Shown: positions 8,811-21,122 of the stretch, in pieces
Layout: the number at the start of each line of letters is the position of its first letter
Numbering within the stretch: position 1 is the first letter of the stretch
NCBI GenBank assembly: GCA_016702545.1
Contig: JADJDT010000018.1
Location: 102,930 to 166,929 of the forward strand
Length of the DNA: 64,000 nucleotides
Source: Pseudomonadota bacterium
GTDB lineage: Bacteria > Myxococcota_A > Polyangia > GCA-2747355
Reading direction: 5' to 3'
Position numbers and translations under genes: made by a program
Notes under the pieces: generated by a model
What the model was told of the DNA's origin: nothing
What the model saw: only the letters and a program-made list of their open reading frames with translations
The model's database searches: none

Positions 8811-9932
8811 GGCGGACCCCTTGAGCAGCCGCCGACCGAGGGCGACGCGGTCGAGGTAGGTCTTGCGCACGAGCTGCGCATCGGCGACGAAGTGCTCCAG
8901 CTCCTGGAGCAGGAGCGCCTGCGGTCCGTCGCAGAGCGCCTCCTTCGGCGTCGGATGGAAGTCGACCAGCACCATGTTCGCGCCGGCGACGATGCCCTGG
9001 GCCGCCGCGTGGTGCATGTCGAGCAGGCCGTCGAGGGCCACCAGACGCTGCCCCACGGAGTGCGACGGGTCGATGCAGACCGGCAGCCGCGTCAGGCGTT
9101 TGACGACAGGCACATGGGCGAAGTCCACCAGGTTGCGGTGCGGATCGCCGAGGTTCGTCTTCATGCCGCGCAGGCAAAAGACGATGCGGTGGTTGCCGCC
9201 GCTGGCGATGTACTCGCAGGCGTTGAGCGACTCGGCCAGCGTGATCCCCATCCCGCGCTTGAAGAGCACGGGGAAGTCCTGCTGCTGGCCGACGTGCTTG
9301 AGCAGCTCGAAGTTCTGCGCGTTGCGCGTGCCGATTTGGATCAGCACGCCCGTCGGCTGCCCCGCGCGCTGCAAGGCCTCGCGGATCTCGTCGAGCTGGG
9401 TCTCGTGCGTGATCTCCATCGCCACGCACTTGATGTCGTACTTGCCGGCCAGCTCGAAGACATAGGGTAGACAGGCCCGCCCGTGGCCCTGGAAGTCGTA
9501 GGGGCTGGTGCGCGGCTTGTAGGCCCCGGCGCGCGTGGTCTGCAGCCCGAGCTGCTTCAACGCGCGGAACATCTGCTCGACGTTCTCGCGCGTGTCGACC
9601 GCGCACAGCCCGGCGAACACGTGAAAGCTGTCATCGCCGAAGCGCAGCCCGTTGTACTCGAAGCCCAGCGCCTCGACCTGTCCCTCGTGCCGACCAATCG
9701 CGCGGTATTTTTCGCGCACGCGGATCGCGCGCTCGACGCCCTGCGTGTCGGCGAAGCGATCGAGCGGCAGCTGTCCTGTGGAGCCGATCAGGTAGACCTC
9801 CGTCAGGGAACGCGTCGCGCCCTGGATCTGTCGCACCTCGGTCTGCACGTCGGGGAACGACCGCGCCACACGCACGACCTCGGCCACTTCGGGGGAATCG
9901 GGCCCGCATTCGGGGCGCATCACGATAATCAT
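8808..9932 (-). CDS. aroF: 3-deoxy-7-phosphoheptulonate (DAHP) synthase, type I beta, divergent
   Basis: This 374-residue protein joins phosphoenolpyruvate and erythrose 4-phosphate in the first step of the shikimate pathway. It has an N-terminal ferredoxin-like regulatory domain (MIIVMRPECG..., about 1-75) and a TIM-barrel synthase domain with the typical RAGAYKPRTSPYDFQGHG, IGTRNAQNFELL, LFKRGM and CIDPSHSVGQR. Several usually fixed positions differ: the GPC(A/S)VE loop reads AGLCAVD, the CERG segment reads CLRG, and the metal-ligand segment EVHP reads DFHP (Glu to Asp). Cys, His and the Asp of CDG are kept. It may therefore be a functional but unusual DAHP synthase or a paralogue with shifted specificity. 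It is divergent from the respiratory operon. Confidence 0.85.
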   Translation of the reverse strand: MIIVMRPECGPDSPEVAEVVRVARSFPDVQTEVRQIQGATRSLTEVYLIGSTGQLPLDRFADTQGVERAIRVREKYRAIGRHEGQVEALGFEYNGLRFGDDSFHVFAGLCAVDTRENVEQMFRALKQLGLQTTRAGAYKPRTSPYDFQGHGRACLPYVFELAGKYDIKCVAMEITHETQLDEIREALQRAGQPTGVLIQIGTRNAQNFELLKHVGQQQDFPVLFKRGMGITLAESLNACEYIASGGNHRIVFCLRGMKTNLGDPHRNLVDFAHVPVVKRLTRLPVCIDPSHSVGQRLVALDGLLDMHHAAAQGIVAGANMVLVDFHPTPKEALCDGPQALLLQELEHFVADAQLVRKTYLDRVALGRRLLKGSA

Positions 9933-10146
9933 GGGCGCAGAGTCTACTCGGCGCGCCCGCGCTGTCCACTGGGAAAGTCACCTTTCTCGGGACGGTGGGG
10001 GGCTCCGTTGACCGCTCGCCGACGCCCTCGGTGGAGCACCTGCTGACCGCTTGCCAAGCGTGGCCGATGCCGCTAGGGTCCGCGCGTCACGCTGGACCGG
10101 GTGGGTCGCAATCCTCGCGAGTCGCGTCTAGGAGCCTCGACAAGCC

Positions 10147-10797
10147 GTGACTCAGCTCTTTCCCCGCTGGACCAACCGCGTCCCGCTCTATCTGGGGCTG
10201 GCGTTGCCTGTCGTCTTGGCCACGGTCGTGGGCGGCATCTGGTACTGGTTCTCCCCCTCGTACACCGACGTCGGCTACGAGCCGCTGCAGCCGCTGCCCT
10301 TCAGCCACAAGCTTCACGCGGGCGAGCTCGGCTTCGACTGCCGCTATTGCCACAGCACCGCCGAGCGCGCGGCCCTCGCCGCGGTGCCGCCGACGCAGAC
10401 CTGCATGGGCTGCCATGAGAAGCTGATCTTGCCCGAGAGCATCAAGCTCGCGCCGCTGCGCATCGCCCACGCCAGCGGCCTGCCGCTGCCCTGGGTCCGG
10501 GTGCACATGCTGCCCGACCACGCCTACTTCGATCACAGCGTGCACCTCGCGGCCGGGGTCGGCTGCGTGCAGTGCCACGGCCGCGTGGACCAGATGGCCG
10601 TGGTGCGCCAGGTCCAGCCGCTGAGCATGAGCTGGTGCCTGGAGTGTCATCGCCAGCCGGCCGGCCGCATCGGTCCCGTGGACAAAGTCACCGACCTCGG
10701 CTACGACCCGGCGGTCGCGGGCTACGATGCGGCGCGCGATCCGCGACGCCGGCGCCAGGTCCAACCGCCCTTGCACTGCTCGGGGTGCCACCGATGA
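10147..10797 (+). CDS. actA: alternative complex III pentaheme cytochrome c subunit ActA
   Basis: The GTG start gives a 216-residue protein with one N-terminal membrane anchor (VPLYLGLALPVVLATVVGGIWYWF) and five CXXCH heme-binding motifs: CRYCH, CMGCH, CVQCH, CLECH and CSGCH. Five hemes, one anchor and this position at the head of the operon identify ActA, the periplasmic electron-transfer subunit of alternative complex III (quinol:electron-acceptor oxidoreductase), which replaces cytochrome bc1. The stop overlaps the actB start (ATGA), suggesting translational coupling. The 214-bp gap to the divergent aroF gene probably holds the operon promoter. Confidence 0.95.
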   Translation: MTQLFPRWTNRVPLYLGLALPVVLATVVGGIWYWFSPSYTDVGYEPLQPLPFSHKLHAGELGFDCRYCHSTAERAALAAVPPTQTCMGCHEKLILPESIKLAPLRIAHASGLPLPWVRVHMLPDHAYFDHSVHLAAGVGCVQCHGRVDQMAVVRQVQPLSMSWCLECHRQPAGRIGPVDKVTDLGYDPAVAGYDAARDPRRRRQVQPPLHCSGCHR

Positions 10798-13700
10798 GCC
10801 CACCCAACGCGCTCGCGCCGGGCTCCACCGGCATCGACGGCGGCGTGCCGACGGGAGCCGCGCCCGCCGGCCACACGCCCCCGCGCCATTGGCGCAGCCT
10901 CGACGCCGAGGGTGCCCCGGCCGATCCGGCGCAGCGGGCGCAGCACGATGAGTTCCCCCCGAACGCGGCACAGCTCGATCTCGACCCGGTCGGGCGCCGC
11001 GACTTCCTCGGCCTGATGGGCGCCTCGCTGGCGCTGGCCGGGGCCACGCTCAGCGGCTGCGTGCGCAAGCCGCGCGAGCTGATCCTGCCCTTCAACCAGC
11101 GTCCCGAGGATCTGGTGCCGGGCAAGCCGCGCTACTACGCCACGGCGGCCCAGCTCACCGGCGGTGTGGTCGGTCTGCTCGTCGAGAGCCAGGATGGCCG
11201 CCCGACGAAGATCGAGGGGCACCCCGATCACCCGCTGAGCCAGGGGGCCACCGATACCTTCGCGCAGGCCAGCGTGCTCGACCTCTACGACCCGCAGCGG
11301 CTGCGCCGCACGCGGCTGGGCGATCGCTCGGTTTCGGCGCGGGAGCGCGACGCCGCCCTGGCCGAGCTGGCCGGGCGGCTGCGGCGCGACCACGGGCGCG
11401 GGCTGGCGCTGTTGCTGCAAGACGTCCGCTCACCGACGCTGCACGCGCTGCTCGGGGAGTTCCGCGCTCGCTACCCGCAGGCCCGCCTCTACCTCCACGA
11501 CGCCGCGCACCCGCGGCAGGCGCTGGCCGGGGCTGCGCTCGTCGGCCTCGGCGCGACGCGGCCGTGCTACGCGCTCGAGCGCGCCGACGTCGTGCTGGCG
11601 CTGGACGCCGATCCGCTCGGCCTCGAGGGCGACGTCGTGCGGCAGGCCCGGGCCTTCGCGCAGCGGCGACGGCTGATCAGCGCGCGCGATGGCATGAACC
11701 GGCTCTACGTCGTCGAGCCGACCTTCACCGTCACCGGCATGAACGCCGACAACCGCCTGCGCTTAGCGCCCTCACAGATCGGCGGCTTCCTCGCGGACCT
11801 GGTCGGCGTGCTGGCGCGTTCCCTGCCCGCGCCGTCGGGTGCCGAGGCGCTGCTGCGGCGCCTGAGGGCCGGCGCAGCCGCGTCACCGCAGCAGCGCTGG
11901 CTCGAGGCGCTAGCCGCGGATCTGCTCGCGCACCGCCAGCGCGCGCTGATCGTCGTCGGCGAGCGCCAGCCGCCGGTGGTCCACGCGCTCGGGCACCTGG
12001 CCAACAGCCTGCTCGGCAGCGTCGGCCAGACGGTGACCTACCACCCGGACCTCGCGGAGGGCGGCGAGGATCTCGGGGCACTGGCCGCCACCCTGCGCGC
12101 CGGAGCGGTCTCGACGCTGATCATGCTCGGCGGCAATCCCGTCTACGACGCGCCCGCCGACCTCGACTTCGCCACGTTGCTGCGCGGCGTGCGCTCGACG
12201 CTCTACCTCTGCCCCGCCGCCAACGAGACCGCGGCGATCGCGCGCTGGGTGGTGCCCCAGAGCCACTTCCTCGAGGCCTGGGGCGATCTGCGCGCCAGCG
12301 ACGGTACGCTCAGCGTGCAGCAGCCACTGATCGCGCCGCTCTTCGCCTCGCTCTCGCCAATCGAGCTGGTGGCGCGCCTGATCGCCTCCCCGCTGCGCGA
12401 CGGCTACACGCTGCTCCGCCGCCGCGCGGCGCAGCAGTCTCAGGGCCTCGGCGAGGCCGCGCCCGCGGCCGACGATGCGGCCCAGGAACGCCGCTGGCGC
12501 GCCCTGGTCCACGCCGGCCACCGCGCCAGTGAGCAGCCGGCGCCGCCCCTCCCCGTCTACCGTTGGGAGGCGCTGGCGCAGGCGCTCGCGACCGACGCGC
12601 CTCGACGCCCCGCCGCACCCAGCGATCAGCGCCTCGAGCTGGTGTTCCAGCTCGACCCGACGCTCTACGACGGCCGCTTCGCGGGCAACGCCTGGCTGCA
12701 GGAGCTGCCCGATCCGGTGACCAAGCTGACCTGGGACAACGCCGCGCTGATCGGTGCGGCGACCGCGCGCCGGCTCGGGCTGCGCTCGGAGCAGCTGGTC
12801 GAGCTCGAGAGCGGCGGCCGCCGCCTGCAGGCCGCCGTCTGGGTGACACCCGGGGTCGCCGAGAGCTGCGTCGTGCTCGCGCTGGGCTATGGCCGGCAGC
12901 ACAGCGGCCCGGTCGCCGATGGTCATGGCTTCAACGCCAACGCGCTACGCACCGCTGCCGCGCCGCACTATGGCGCGGGTCTGGTGCTGCAGCCGCTGCG
13001 CGGGAGCTATCCGCTGGCGTGCACGCAGGACCACGGCACGCTGATCGAGCCCTTCACCGGTCACCGGCGTCCGATCGTGCAAGAGGCCACGCTGGCGCAG
13101 TACCGCCAGCAGCCGAGCTTCGCACGCGCGGCGCAGGTGCTGCCGGATGGCGAGATCAAGACGCTGCTCTGGCAACCGCCCAACACCACCACCGGCCGCC
13201 AGTGGGGCATGACCATCGACCTCAGCAGCTGCATCGGCTGCAATGCCTGCACGATCGCCTGTCAGGCGGAGAACACCATCCCCGTCGTCGGCAAGGAGCG
13301 CGTGCTCAACGGGCGCGAGATGCACTGGATTCGCCTCGATCGCTACTTCAGCGGCGAGAGCGACGACGCCATGCCCGTGACCCAGCCGATGGCCTGCCAG
13401 CACTGCGAGACCGCGCCCTGCGAGAGCGTCTGCCCGGTGGCCGCCACCTCGCACAGCCCCGAGGGGCTGAACGACATGGCTTACAACCGCTGCATCGGCA
13501 CGCGCTACTGCTCGAACAACTGCCCCTACAAGGTGCGGCGCTTCAACTTCTTCAACTATGCAGCCGAGCAGGACCGGCAGAACGCCTTGCTGGCCATGCA
13601 GCGCAACCCCGATGTCACGGTGCGCTTTCGCGGCGTGATGGAGAAGTGCACCTACTGCGTGCAGCGCATCAACGGCGCGCGAATCGCCGCCAAGGTCGCC

Positions 13701-13916
13701 GGCTCCGACAAGATCGCCGACGGCGCGGTGGTGCCCGCCTGTCAGCAGGTGTGCCCGACCGAGGCGATCGTCTTCGGCGACCTCAATGACCCGCAGAGCC
13801 GCGTCTCGCGGCTCAAGCAGCGCGATCGCAACTACGCCGTACTGGCGGACATGAACCTCAAGCCGCGCACGACCTACCTCGCGCGCGTGCGCAACCCCAA
13901 CCCGAAGCTCGGCTGA
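10794..13916 (+). CDS. actB: alternative complex III iron-sulfur/molybdopterin-like subunit ActB
   Basis: This 1040-residue subunit starts in an ATGA overlap with actA. A twin-arginine signal (GRRDFLGLMGASLALAG, R68-R69) followed by TLSGC suggests Tat export and possibly lipidation, as known for ActB. Residues about 90-750 form a molybdopterin-oxidoreductase-like domain that lacks cofactor in characterised complexes. The C-terminal part carries ferredoxin clusters: SSCIGCNACTIAC from Cys813, CQHCETAPCESVCP, CIGTRYCSNNCPYKVRRFNFF, and MEKCTYCVQRI with CQQVCP. These fit the [4Fe-4S]/[3Fe-4S] set of ActB. It moves electrons between the quinol site in ActC and the cytochrome subunits. It is the fused, two-domain form. 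Confidence 0.95.
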   Translation: MSPPNALAPGSTGIDGGVPTGAAPAGHTPPRHWRSLDAEGAPADPAQRAQHDEFPPNAAQLDLDPVGRRDFLGLMGASLALAGATLSGCVRKPRELILPFNQRPEDLVPGKPRYYATAAQLTGGVVGLLVESQDGRPTKIEGHPDHPLSQGATDTFAQASVLDLYDPQRLRRTRLGDRSVSARERDAALAELAGRLRRDHGRGLALLLQDVRSPTLHALLGEFRARYPQARLYLHDAAHPRQALAGAALVGLGATRPCYALERADVVLALDADPLGLEGDVVRQARAFAQRRRLISARDGMNRLYVVEPTFTVTGMNADNRLRLAPSQIGGFLADLVGVLARSLPAPSGAEALLRRLRAGAAASPQQRWLEALAADLLAHRQRALIVVGERQPPVVHALGHLANSLLGSVGQTVTYHPDLAEGGEDLGALAATLRAGAVSTLIMLGGNPVYDAPADLDFATLLRGVRSTLYLCPAANETAAIARWVVPQSHFLEAWGDLRASDGTLSVQQPLIAPLFASLSPIELVARLIASPLRDGYTLLRRRAAQQSQGLGEAAPAADDAAQERRWRALVHAGHRASEQPAPPLPVYRWEALAQALATDAPRRPAAPSDQRLELVFQLDPTLYDGRFAGNAWLQELPDPVTKLTWDNAALIGAATARRLGLRSEQLVELESGGRRLQAAVWVTPGVAESCVVLALGYGRQHSGPVADGHGFNANALRTAAAPHYGAGLVLQPLRGSYPLACTQDHGTLIEPFTGHRRPIVQEATLAQYRQQPSFARAAQVLPDGEIKTLLWQPPNTTTGRQWGMTIDLSSCIGCNACTIACQAENTIPVVGKERVLNGREMHWIRLDRYFSGESDDAMPVTQPMACQHCETAPCESVCPVAATSHSPEGLNDMAYNRCIGTRYCSNNCPYKVRRFNFFNYAAEQDRQNALLAMQRNPDVTVRFRGVMEKCTYCVQRINGARIAAKVAGSDKIADGAVVPACQQVCPTEAIVFGDLNDPQSRVSRLKQRDRNYAVLADMNLKPRTTYLARVRNPNPKLG

Positions 13917-13937
13917 TCCCGGTCGCCGATCCCGTTT

Positions 13938-13991
13938 GCTAACTTTTGGCCGGTCGCTAACTTTTGGTCAGGTCCCATTAGGTCAGGTCCC

Positions 13992-13993
<2 letters not shown>
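13938..13993. repeat. two pairs of short direct repeats in front of actC
   Basis: GCTAACTTTTGG occurs at 13938-13949 and 13956-13967, and GGTCAGGTCCCAT at 13966-13978 and 13981-13993. The last copy contains the first two bases of the actC start codon. The 75-bp gap is the only sizeable one among the act genes and is AT-richer than its surroundings. No strong Shine-Dalgarno is seen before the ATG at 13992. Confidence 0.8.
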
Positions 13994-15494
<1,501 letters not shown>

Positions 15495-15497
15495 GCC

Positions 15498-16043
15498 ATG
15501 GCGGAGCACGCAGCCGATCCGACCTGGGGCGTTCTGGCCGAGTTCGCCAGCCCGACGGCGCTCTACCGCGCCTGCGAGCAGCTGCGCGACGCCGGCTTCA
15601 CGCGCTGGGACGCGCACAGCCCCTTTCCGGTGCATGGTCTCGACCGCGCGATGGGGCTGCGGCCGTCACGCTTGCCTTGGGTCGTGTTCGGCGGCGGGAT
15701 GCTGGGGGCAGCCGGCGGGCTTGGACTGCAGTGGTGGACCAGCACGATCGCGTATCCCCAGGTCATCGCCGGCAAGCCCCACTTCAGCTGGCCGGCCTTC
15801 GTGCCGGTGACCTTCGAGCTCGGAGTGCTCGCGGCCGCGCTGGCCTGCGTGCTGGGAATGCTGCACTTCAACCGGCTACCACGACTGCATCACCCGATCT
15901 TTCGCAGCACGCGCTTCGAGGGTGTCAGCGACGACCGTTTCTTCATCTCGATCGAGGCCGCCGATCCGCGCTTCGATCCCAGCGCGACCCCCGGCTGGTT
16001 GACGCAGCTCGGCGCGACGCAGGTCGAGCTGCTGGCCGAATAG
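15498..16043 (+). CDS. actD: alternative complex III subunit ActD (DUF3341)
   Basis: This 181-residue protein has the DUF3341 layout: an N-terminal soluble part (WGVLAEFASPTALYRACEQLRDAGF...), two membrane helices (WVVFGGGMLGAAGGLGLQWW and FVPVTFELGVLAAALACVLGML) and a C-terminal ferredoxin-fold-like part ending DDRFFISIEAADPRFDP. This is ActD of alternative complex III. It starts 3 bp after the actC stop and is followed by actE. Confidence 0.94.
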   Translation: MAEHAADPTWGVLAEFASPTALYRACEQLRDAGFTRWDAHSPFPVHGLDRAMGLRPSRLPWVVFGGGMLGAAGGLGLQWWTSTIAYPQVIAGKPHFSWPAFVPVTFELGVLAAALACVLGMLHFNRLPRLHHPIFRSTRFEGVSDDRFFISIEAADPRFDPSATPGWLTQLGATQVELLAE

Positions 16044-16092
16044 AACAACGGTGACCCTTGAGGCGACTCGTGAGGCGATTCGAGAGGCGACG

Positions 16093-16740
16093 ATGGGCCA
16101 GCTAGCTACAGGCGGCACTCGCAACCGCTGCGGCTGGGGCCACGTGGCGGCGGCGCTGCTCTTGCTGGGGCTGACGGCCTGCCGCGGGGGACGCTCGTCC
16201 TCGCCACCGGTCCACCTGCAGCAGAACATGATGGCGCAGCACCGTTTCGGGCCCCAGCAGGCCAACGCCTTCTTCGCCGACGGACGGGCGATGCGCACGC
16301 CACCGGCCAACACCATCGCCGACGGCGAGCTACGGGAGAGCGACCATCTCTACCGCGGGATCATCGACGGCCAGCCGGCCACGCGCCTACCGCTACGCCT
16401 GACCGCCGAGCTGCTGCGCCGAGGCCGCGCGCGCTACGACATCTACTGTCAGCCCTGTCATGGGGCGTCCGGCAATGGCGAGTCGATCTTGCGCGCCCGC
16501 AAGATGGCCGTGCCAGCGCCGTCGTATCTCGAGCCGCGCCTGCTCGCGGCCCCGGTCGGACACTTCTTCCAGGTGGTCAGCCACGGCGTGCGCAGCATGC
16601 CCCCCTACGCGGCGGCCATCCCGGTCGCCGATCGCTGGGCCATCGCCGCCTACGTAAGGGCGCTGCAGCTCGCCGGTCACGCCACGCTCAATCAGATACC
16701 GCCCGACGTCGTCGCGCGCCACGGCTGGAGGATGCAGTGA
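16093..16740 (+). CDS. actE: alternative complex III monoheme cytochrome c subunit ActE
   Basis: From the ATG at 16093 the protein is 215 residues, with a lipoprotein signal (VAAALLLLGLTAC, cleavage before Cys), one heme-c motif CQPCH, and a later Met (near VRSMPPYA) suited as axial ligand. This is the mobile-electron-exit cytochrome ActE. An in-frame GTG at 16051 would add 14 residues, but the ATG is preceded by GAGAGGCGACG and puts the signal peptide at the N-terminus. The 42 bp before it contain three copies of GAGGCGA. The stop overlaps the actF start (GTGA). Confidence 0.93.
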   Translation: MGQLATGGTRNRCGWGHVAAALLLLGLTACRGGRSSSPPVHLQQNMMAQHRFGPQQANAFFADGRAMRTPPANTIADGELRESDHLYRGIIDGQPATRLPLRLTAELLRRGRARYDIYCQPCHGASGNGESILRARKMAVPAPSYLEPRLLAAPVGHFFQVVSHGVRSMPPYAAAIPVADRWAIAAYVRALQLAGHATLNQIPPDVVARHGWRMQ

Positions 16741-17954
16741 GCCACGCCGCCACCCCGACCCTGAGCCAGGATCAGCTGCGGCTGCCGCGCTCCGCGGTGT
16801 GGCGCAGCCTGCCCTGGGCGGCGGCGGCCGTGGGCCTGCTGGCGCTCGTCGTGCACTGGCTGCTGGGCCGCGGGGCCGGTGCGGCGCGCCAGGCGCACTT
16901 CTCGTACCTCGTGGCGATGCTCTACTGGTTGAGCATCGCGCTCGGCGCGCTCTTCTTCGTGATCGTGCAGTTCGCTACCAAGGCCGGCTGGAGCGTGGTC
17001 GTGCGCCGCCTGGCGGAGCACGCGATGATCACCCTGCCCCTGCTGGGCCTGCTCTTCGTGCCGATCGTCGGCGGGATGCACGAGCTCTTTCACTGGTCGC
17101 ACCCCGAGGCCATGCAACACGACGCGTTGCTGGCGAGCAAGGCACCCTATCTCAACGTGCCCTTCTTCAGCGCGCGCGCGCTGCTCTACTTCGTCACCTG
17201 GACCGCGCTGGCGTGGCTCTTCTACCGGCGCTCCGTGCGCCAGGACCTCGACGGCGCCCCCCAGGCCACCGAGCGGCTGCAGCGTCTCAGCGGCCCCGCG
17301 ATCATCCTCTTCGCGCTGACGGTCACCTTCGCCGCCTTCGATTGGCTGATGTCGCTCGACCCGCACTGGTACTCGACGATGTTCGGCGTCTACTACTTCG
17401 CGGGCTGTGTCGTGGCGATCTTCGCCTTCCTCGCGCTGGTCGGGCTGCTGCTGCGGCGCGCCAGGGTGCTGGCCGACGTGATCACCGTCGAGCACTATCA
17501 CGACCTCGGCAAGCTGCTCTTCGGCTTCACCGTCTTCTGGACCTACATCGCCTTCTCGCAGTTCATGCTGATCTGGTACGGCAACCTGCCCGAAGAGACG
17601 ATCTGGTACGCGCGCCGCCTGATCGGCTCCTGGGGCCAGGTGACGCTGGTGCTGGCGCTCGGCCACTTCGTCGTGCCCTTCTTCTATTTGATGACGCGCG
17701 CCACCAAGCGCCGGGGCGCGACCCTGCTGCCGGCCGCGCTCTGGCTGCTCACTGTCCACTATCTCGATCTCTACTGGCTGGTGATGCCGATCCTGCACCC
17801 GGAGGGCGCGCGGCCCTGCCTGCTCGACCTGACGGCCTTCCTCGGTGTCGGCGGTTGCTTCGTCGCGCTCTTCGGCCGCCAGCTCCGACGGCACGCGCTG
17901 GTGCCGATGCGTGACCCGCGGCTCGCCGAGTCGCTGGCCTTTGAGAACTACTGA
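16737..17954 (+). CDS. actF: alternative complex III membrane subunit ActF
   Basis: The GTG start overlaps the actE stop. The product is 405 residues with about ten membrane helices, and contains FSYLVAMLYWLSIALGALFFV, TFAAFDWLMSLDPHWYSTMFGVYYFAG and FAFSQFMLIWYGNLPEETIWY-like segments that are diagnostic for ActF, a distant partner of ActC. With ActC it spans the membrane and is thought to help couple quinol oxidation to proton movement. Length is normal. The next gene begins 10 bp later. Confidence 0.94.
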   Translation: MSHAATPTLSQDQLRLPRSAVWRSLPWAAAAVGLLALVVHWLLGRGAGAARQAHFSYLVAMLYWLSIALGALFFVIVQFATKAGWSVVVRRLAEHAMITLPLLGLLFVPIVGGMHELFHWSHPEAMQHDALLASKAPYLNVPFFSARALLYFVTWTALAWLFYRRSVRQDLDGAPQATERLQRLSGPAIILFALTVTFAAFDWLMSLDPHWYSTMFGVYYFAGCVVAIFAFLALVGLLLRRARVLADVITVEHYHDLGKLLFGFTVFWTYIAFSQFMLIWYGNLPEETIWYARRLIGSWGQVTLVLALGHFVVPFFYLMTRATKRRGATLLPAALWLLTVHYLDLYWLVMPILHPEGARPCLLDLTAFLGVGGCFVALFGRQLRRHALVPMRDPRLAESLAFENY

Positions 17955-17964
17955 GGTAGCGACG

Positions 17965-18387
17965 ATGAGCGAGCGCGAGCAGCATCCTGTCGCGGGACCC
18001 AGCACAGGCGTCGAGCCCGACGCGCTGCCGATCCGCCAGATCGCCGGCTGGGTGCTAGCCTTGCTTGCCGTGGTCGGGGCGCTGACGGTCGCGCTCTGGC
18101 AATATTTCGACGCGGTCTCGCAGCGGGAGGTCGTGGCCCAGGACCTGTCCCAGGTGCCACCGGCGCTGCCCGAGCTGCGCGCCCGCGATCGCCAGTTGCT
18201 GACGCACTACGAGGTGGTGGACGCCGCGCGCGGGCGCTTCCGGGTACCGATCAGCCGCGCGATCGAGCTGCTGGCCGCCCAACCCGCGCTGATCGCGCCG
18301 CTCGAGGTCGCGGCCACGCCAGCCCCGGAACCCAGCGCGCCGCCGCGCCCCACCCCACCACCCGCACCACCCCAGGCCACGCGCTGA
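17965..18387 (+). CDS. small single-helix membrane protein of the act/cox operon
   Basis: This 140-residue protein has one N-terminal helix (IAGWVLALLAVVGALTVALWQYF), a short periplasmic domain with LLTHYEVVDAARGRFRVPISRAIELLAAQP, and a P/A-rich tail. Proteins with this Y-x-x-x-D...G-x-x-R-x-P-I-x-R-A pattern recur between alternative complex III and oxidase genes, but their function is not established. An accessory or assembly role is inferred from position only. The ATG at 17965 is preceded by GAGGTAGCGACG. The stop overlaps the coxB start (TGATG). Confidence 0.8.
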   Translation: MSEREQHPVAGPSTGVEPDALPIRQIAGWVLALLAVVGALTVALWQYFDAVSQREVVAQDLSQVPPALPELRARDRQLLTHYEVVDAARGRFRVPISRAIELLAAQPALIAPLEVAATPAPEPSAPPRPTPPPAPPQATR

Positions 18388-19370
18388 TGATGACGATCTA
18401 TCCGCTGCTGACCGCCACCAGTTCCGCGGGCACCAGTCCCGCGGGCAAGGGCACGATCTGGCTGCCCGAGCAGGCCTCCACCGCCGCCGAGCGCGGCGAT
18501 GTGCTGTTCTATTTCATCTACTACCTGAGCGCGTTCTTCTTCCTGCTGGTCGTCGGGCTGACCGTCGCCTTCGTCCTCAAGTACCGCCGTCGGCGCGGCC
18601 AGCCCGTGACGGTCACGCCGATCGAGGGCAGTCGCCGGCTGGAGATCGCCTGGTCGGTGGTGCCCGCGGCGATCCTCGTCGGCATCTTCTTCTGGAGCTT
18701 CAGCGACTACATCACCCTCAGTGTCCCGCCCGCCGGCGCGCTCGAGGTGCGCGTGCTGGCCCAGAAGTGGAGCTGGTCCTTCGACTACCCCAAGCACGGC
18801 ATCGTCGGCGCGACCGAGCTGGTCGTGCCGCAGGGCCGGCCGGTCAAGCTGACGATGTCCGCGGCCGAGGTCATTCACAGCTTCTATGTACCCGCCTTCC
18901 GCATCAAGAAGGACGTCCTGCCCAACCGCTACACCGTCACCTGGTTCGAGGCGACCAAGCTCGGCAGCTACGACATCTTCTGCACCGAGTACTGCGGGAG
19001 CGGGCACTCGCAGATGCACGCGCTGGTCAAGGTCGTCAGCACGGCCGACTTCGAGCAGTGGGCACAGACGGGCGGCGGGCCGCCCGACGGCAAGAAGCTC
19101 TTCGTCGCCAAGGCCTGTGCCACCTGCCACAGTGTGACCACCGACCGGATGGGGCTGCCGGGGCCGCCGCTGGCCGGCCGCTTCGGCCAGACCGAGACGC
19201 TGAGCGACGGCGCGACGCTGACGATCGACGACAACTACGTGCGCGAGTCGATCGTGGCGCCGATGGCCAAGGTGGTCAAAGGTTACACGCCGGTGATGCC
19301 GACCTTTGCCGGGCTGCTGACCGATCCGCAGATCAACGCGCTGATCGACTACATCAAGACGCTAAAGTGA
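18387..19370 (+). CDS. coxB: cytochrome c oxidase subunit II with fused cytochrome c (caa3 type)
   Basis: This 327-residue protein has two N-terminal membrane helices, a cupredoxin domain with the CuA site C199-TEY-C203-GSGHSQM, and a C-terminal cytochrome c domain with C244-ATCH and a downstream Met. The fused heme makes this a caa3-type oxidase that can accept electrons directly from ActE or the alternative complex III core, in keeping with known ACIII-caa3 supercomplexes. The start overlaps the preceding gene by one base. Confidence 0.96.
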   Translation: MMTIYPLLTATSSAGTSPAGKGTIWLPEQASTAAERGDVLFYFIYYLSAFFFLLVVGLTVAFVLKYRRRRGQPVTVTPIEGSRRLEIAWSVVPAAILVGIFFWSFSDYITLSVPPAGALEVRVLAQKWSWSFDYPKHGIVGATELVVPQGRPVKLTMSAAEVIHSFYVPAFRIKKDVLPNRYTVTWFEATKLGSYDIFCTEYCGSGHSQMHALVKVVSTADFEQWAQTGGGPPDGKKLFVAKACATCHSVTTDRMGLPGPPLAGRFGQTETLSDGATLTIDDNYVRESIVAPMAKVVKGYTPVMPTFAGLLTDPQINALIDYIKTLK

Positions 19371-19383
19371 TCGAGGTGCAAGC

Positions 19384-21087
<1,704 letters not shown>

Positions 21088-21122
21088 GCGCCGCTGACTC
21101 GGCGCGCGAGGACCTTCAAGCC

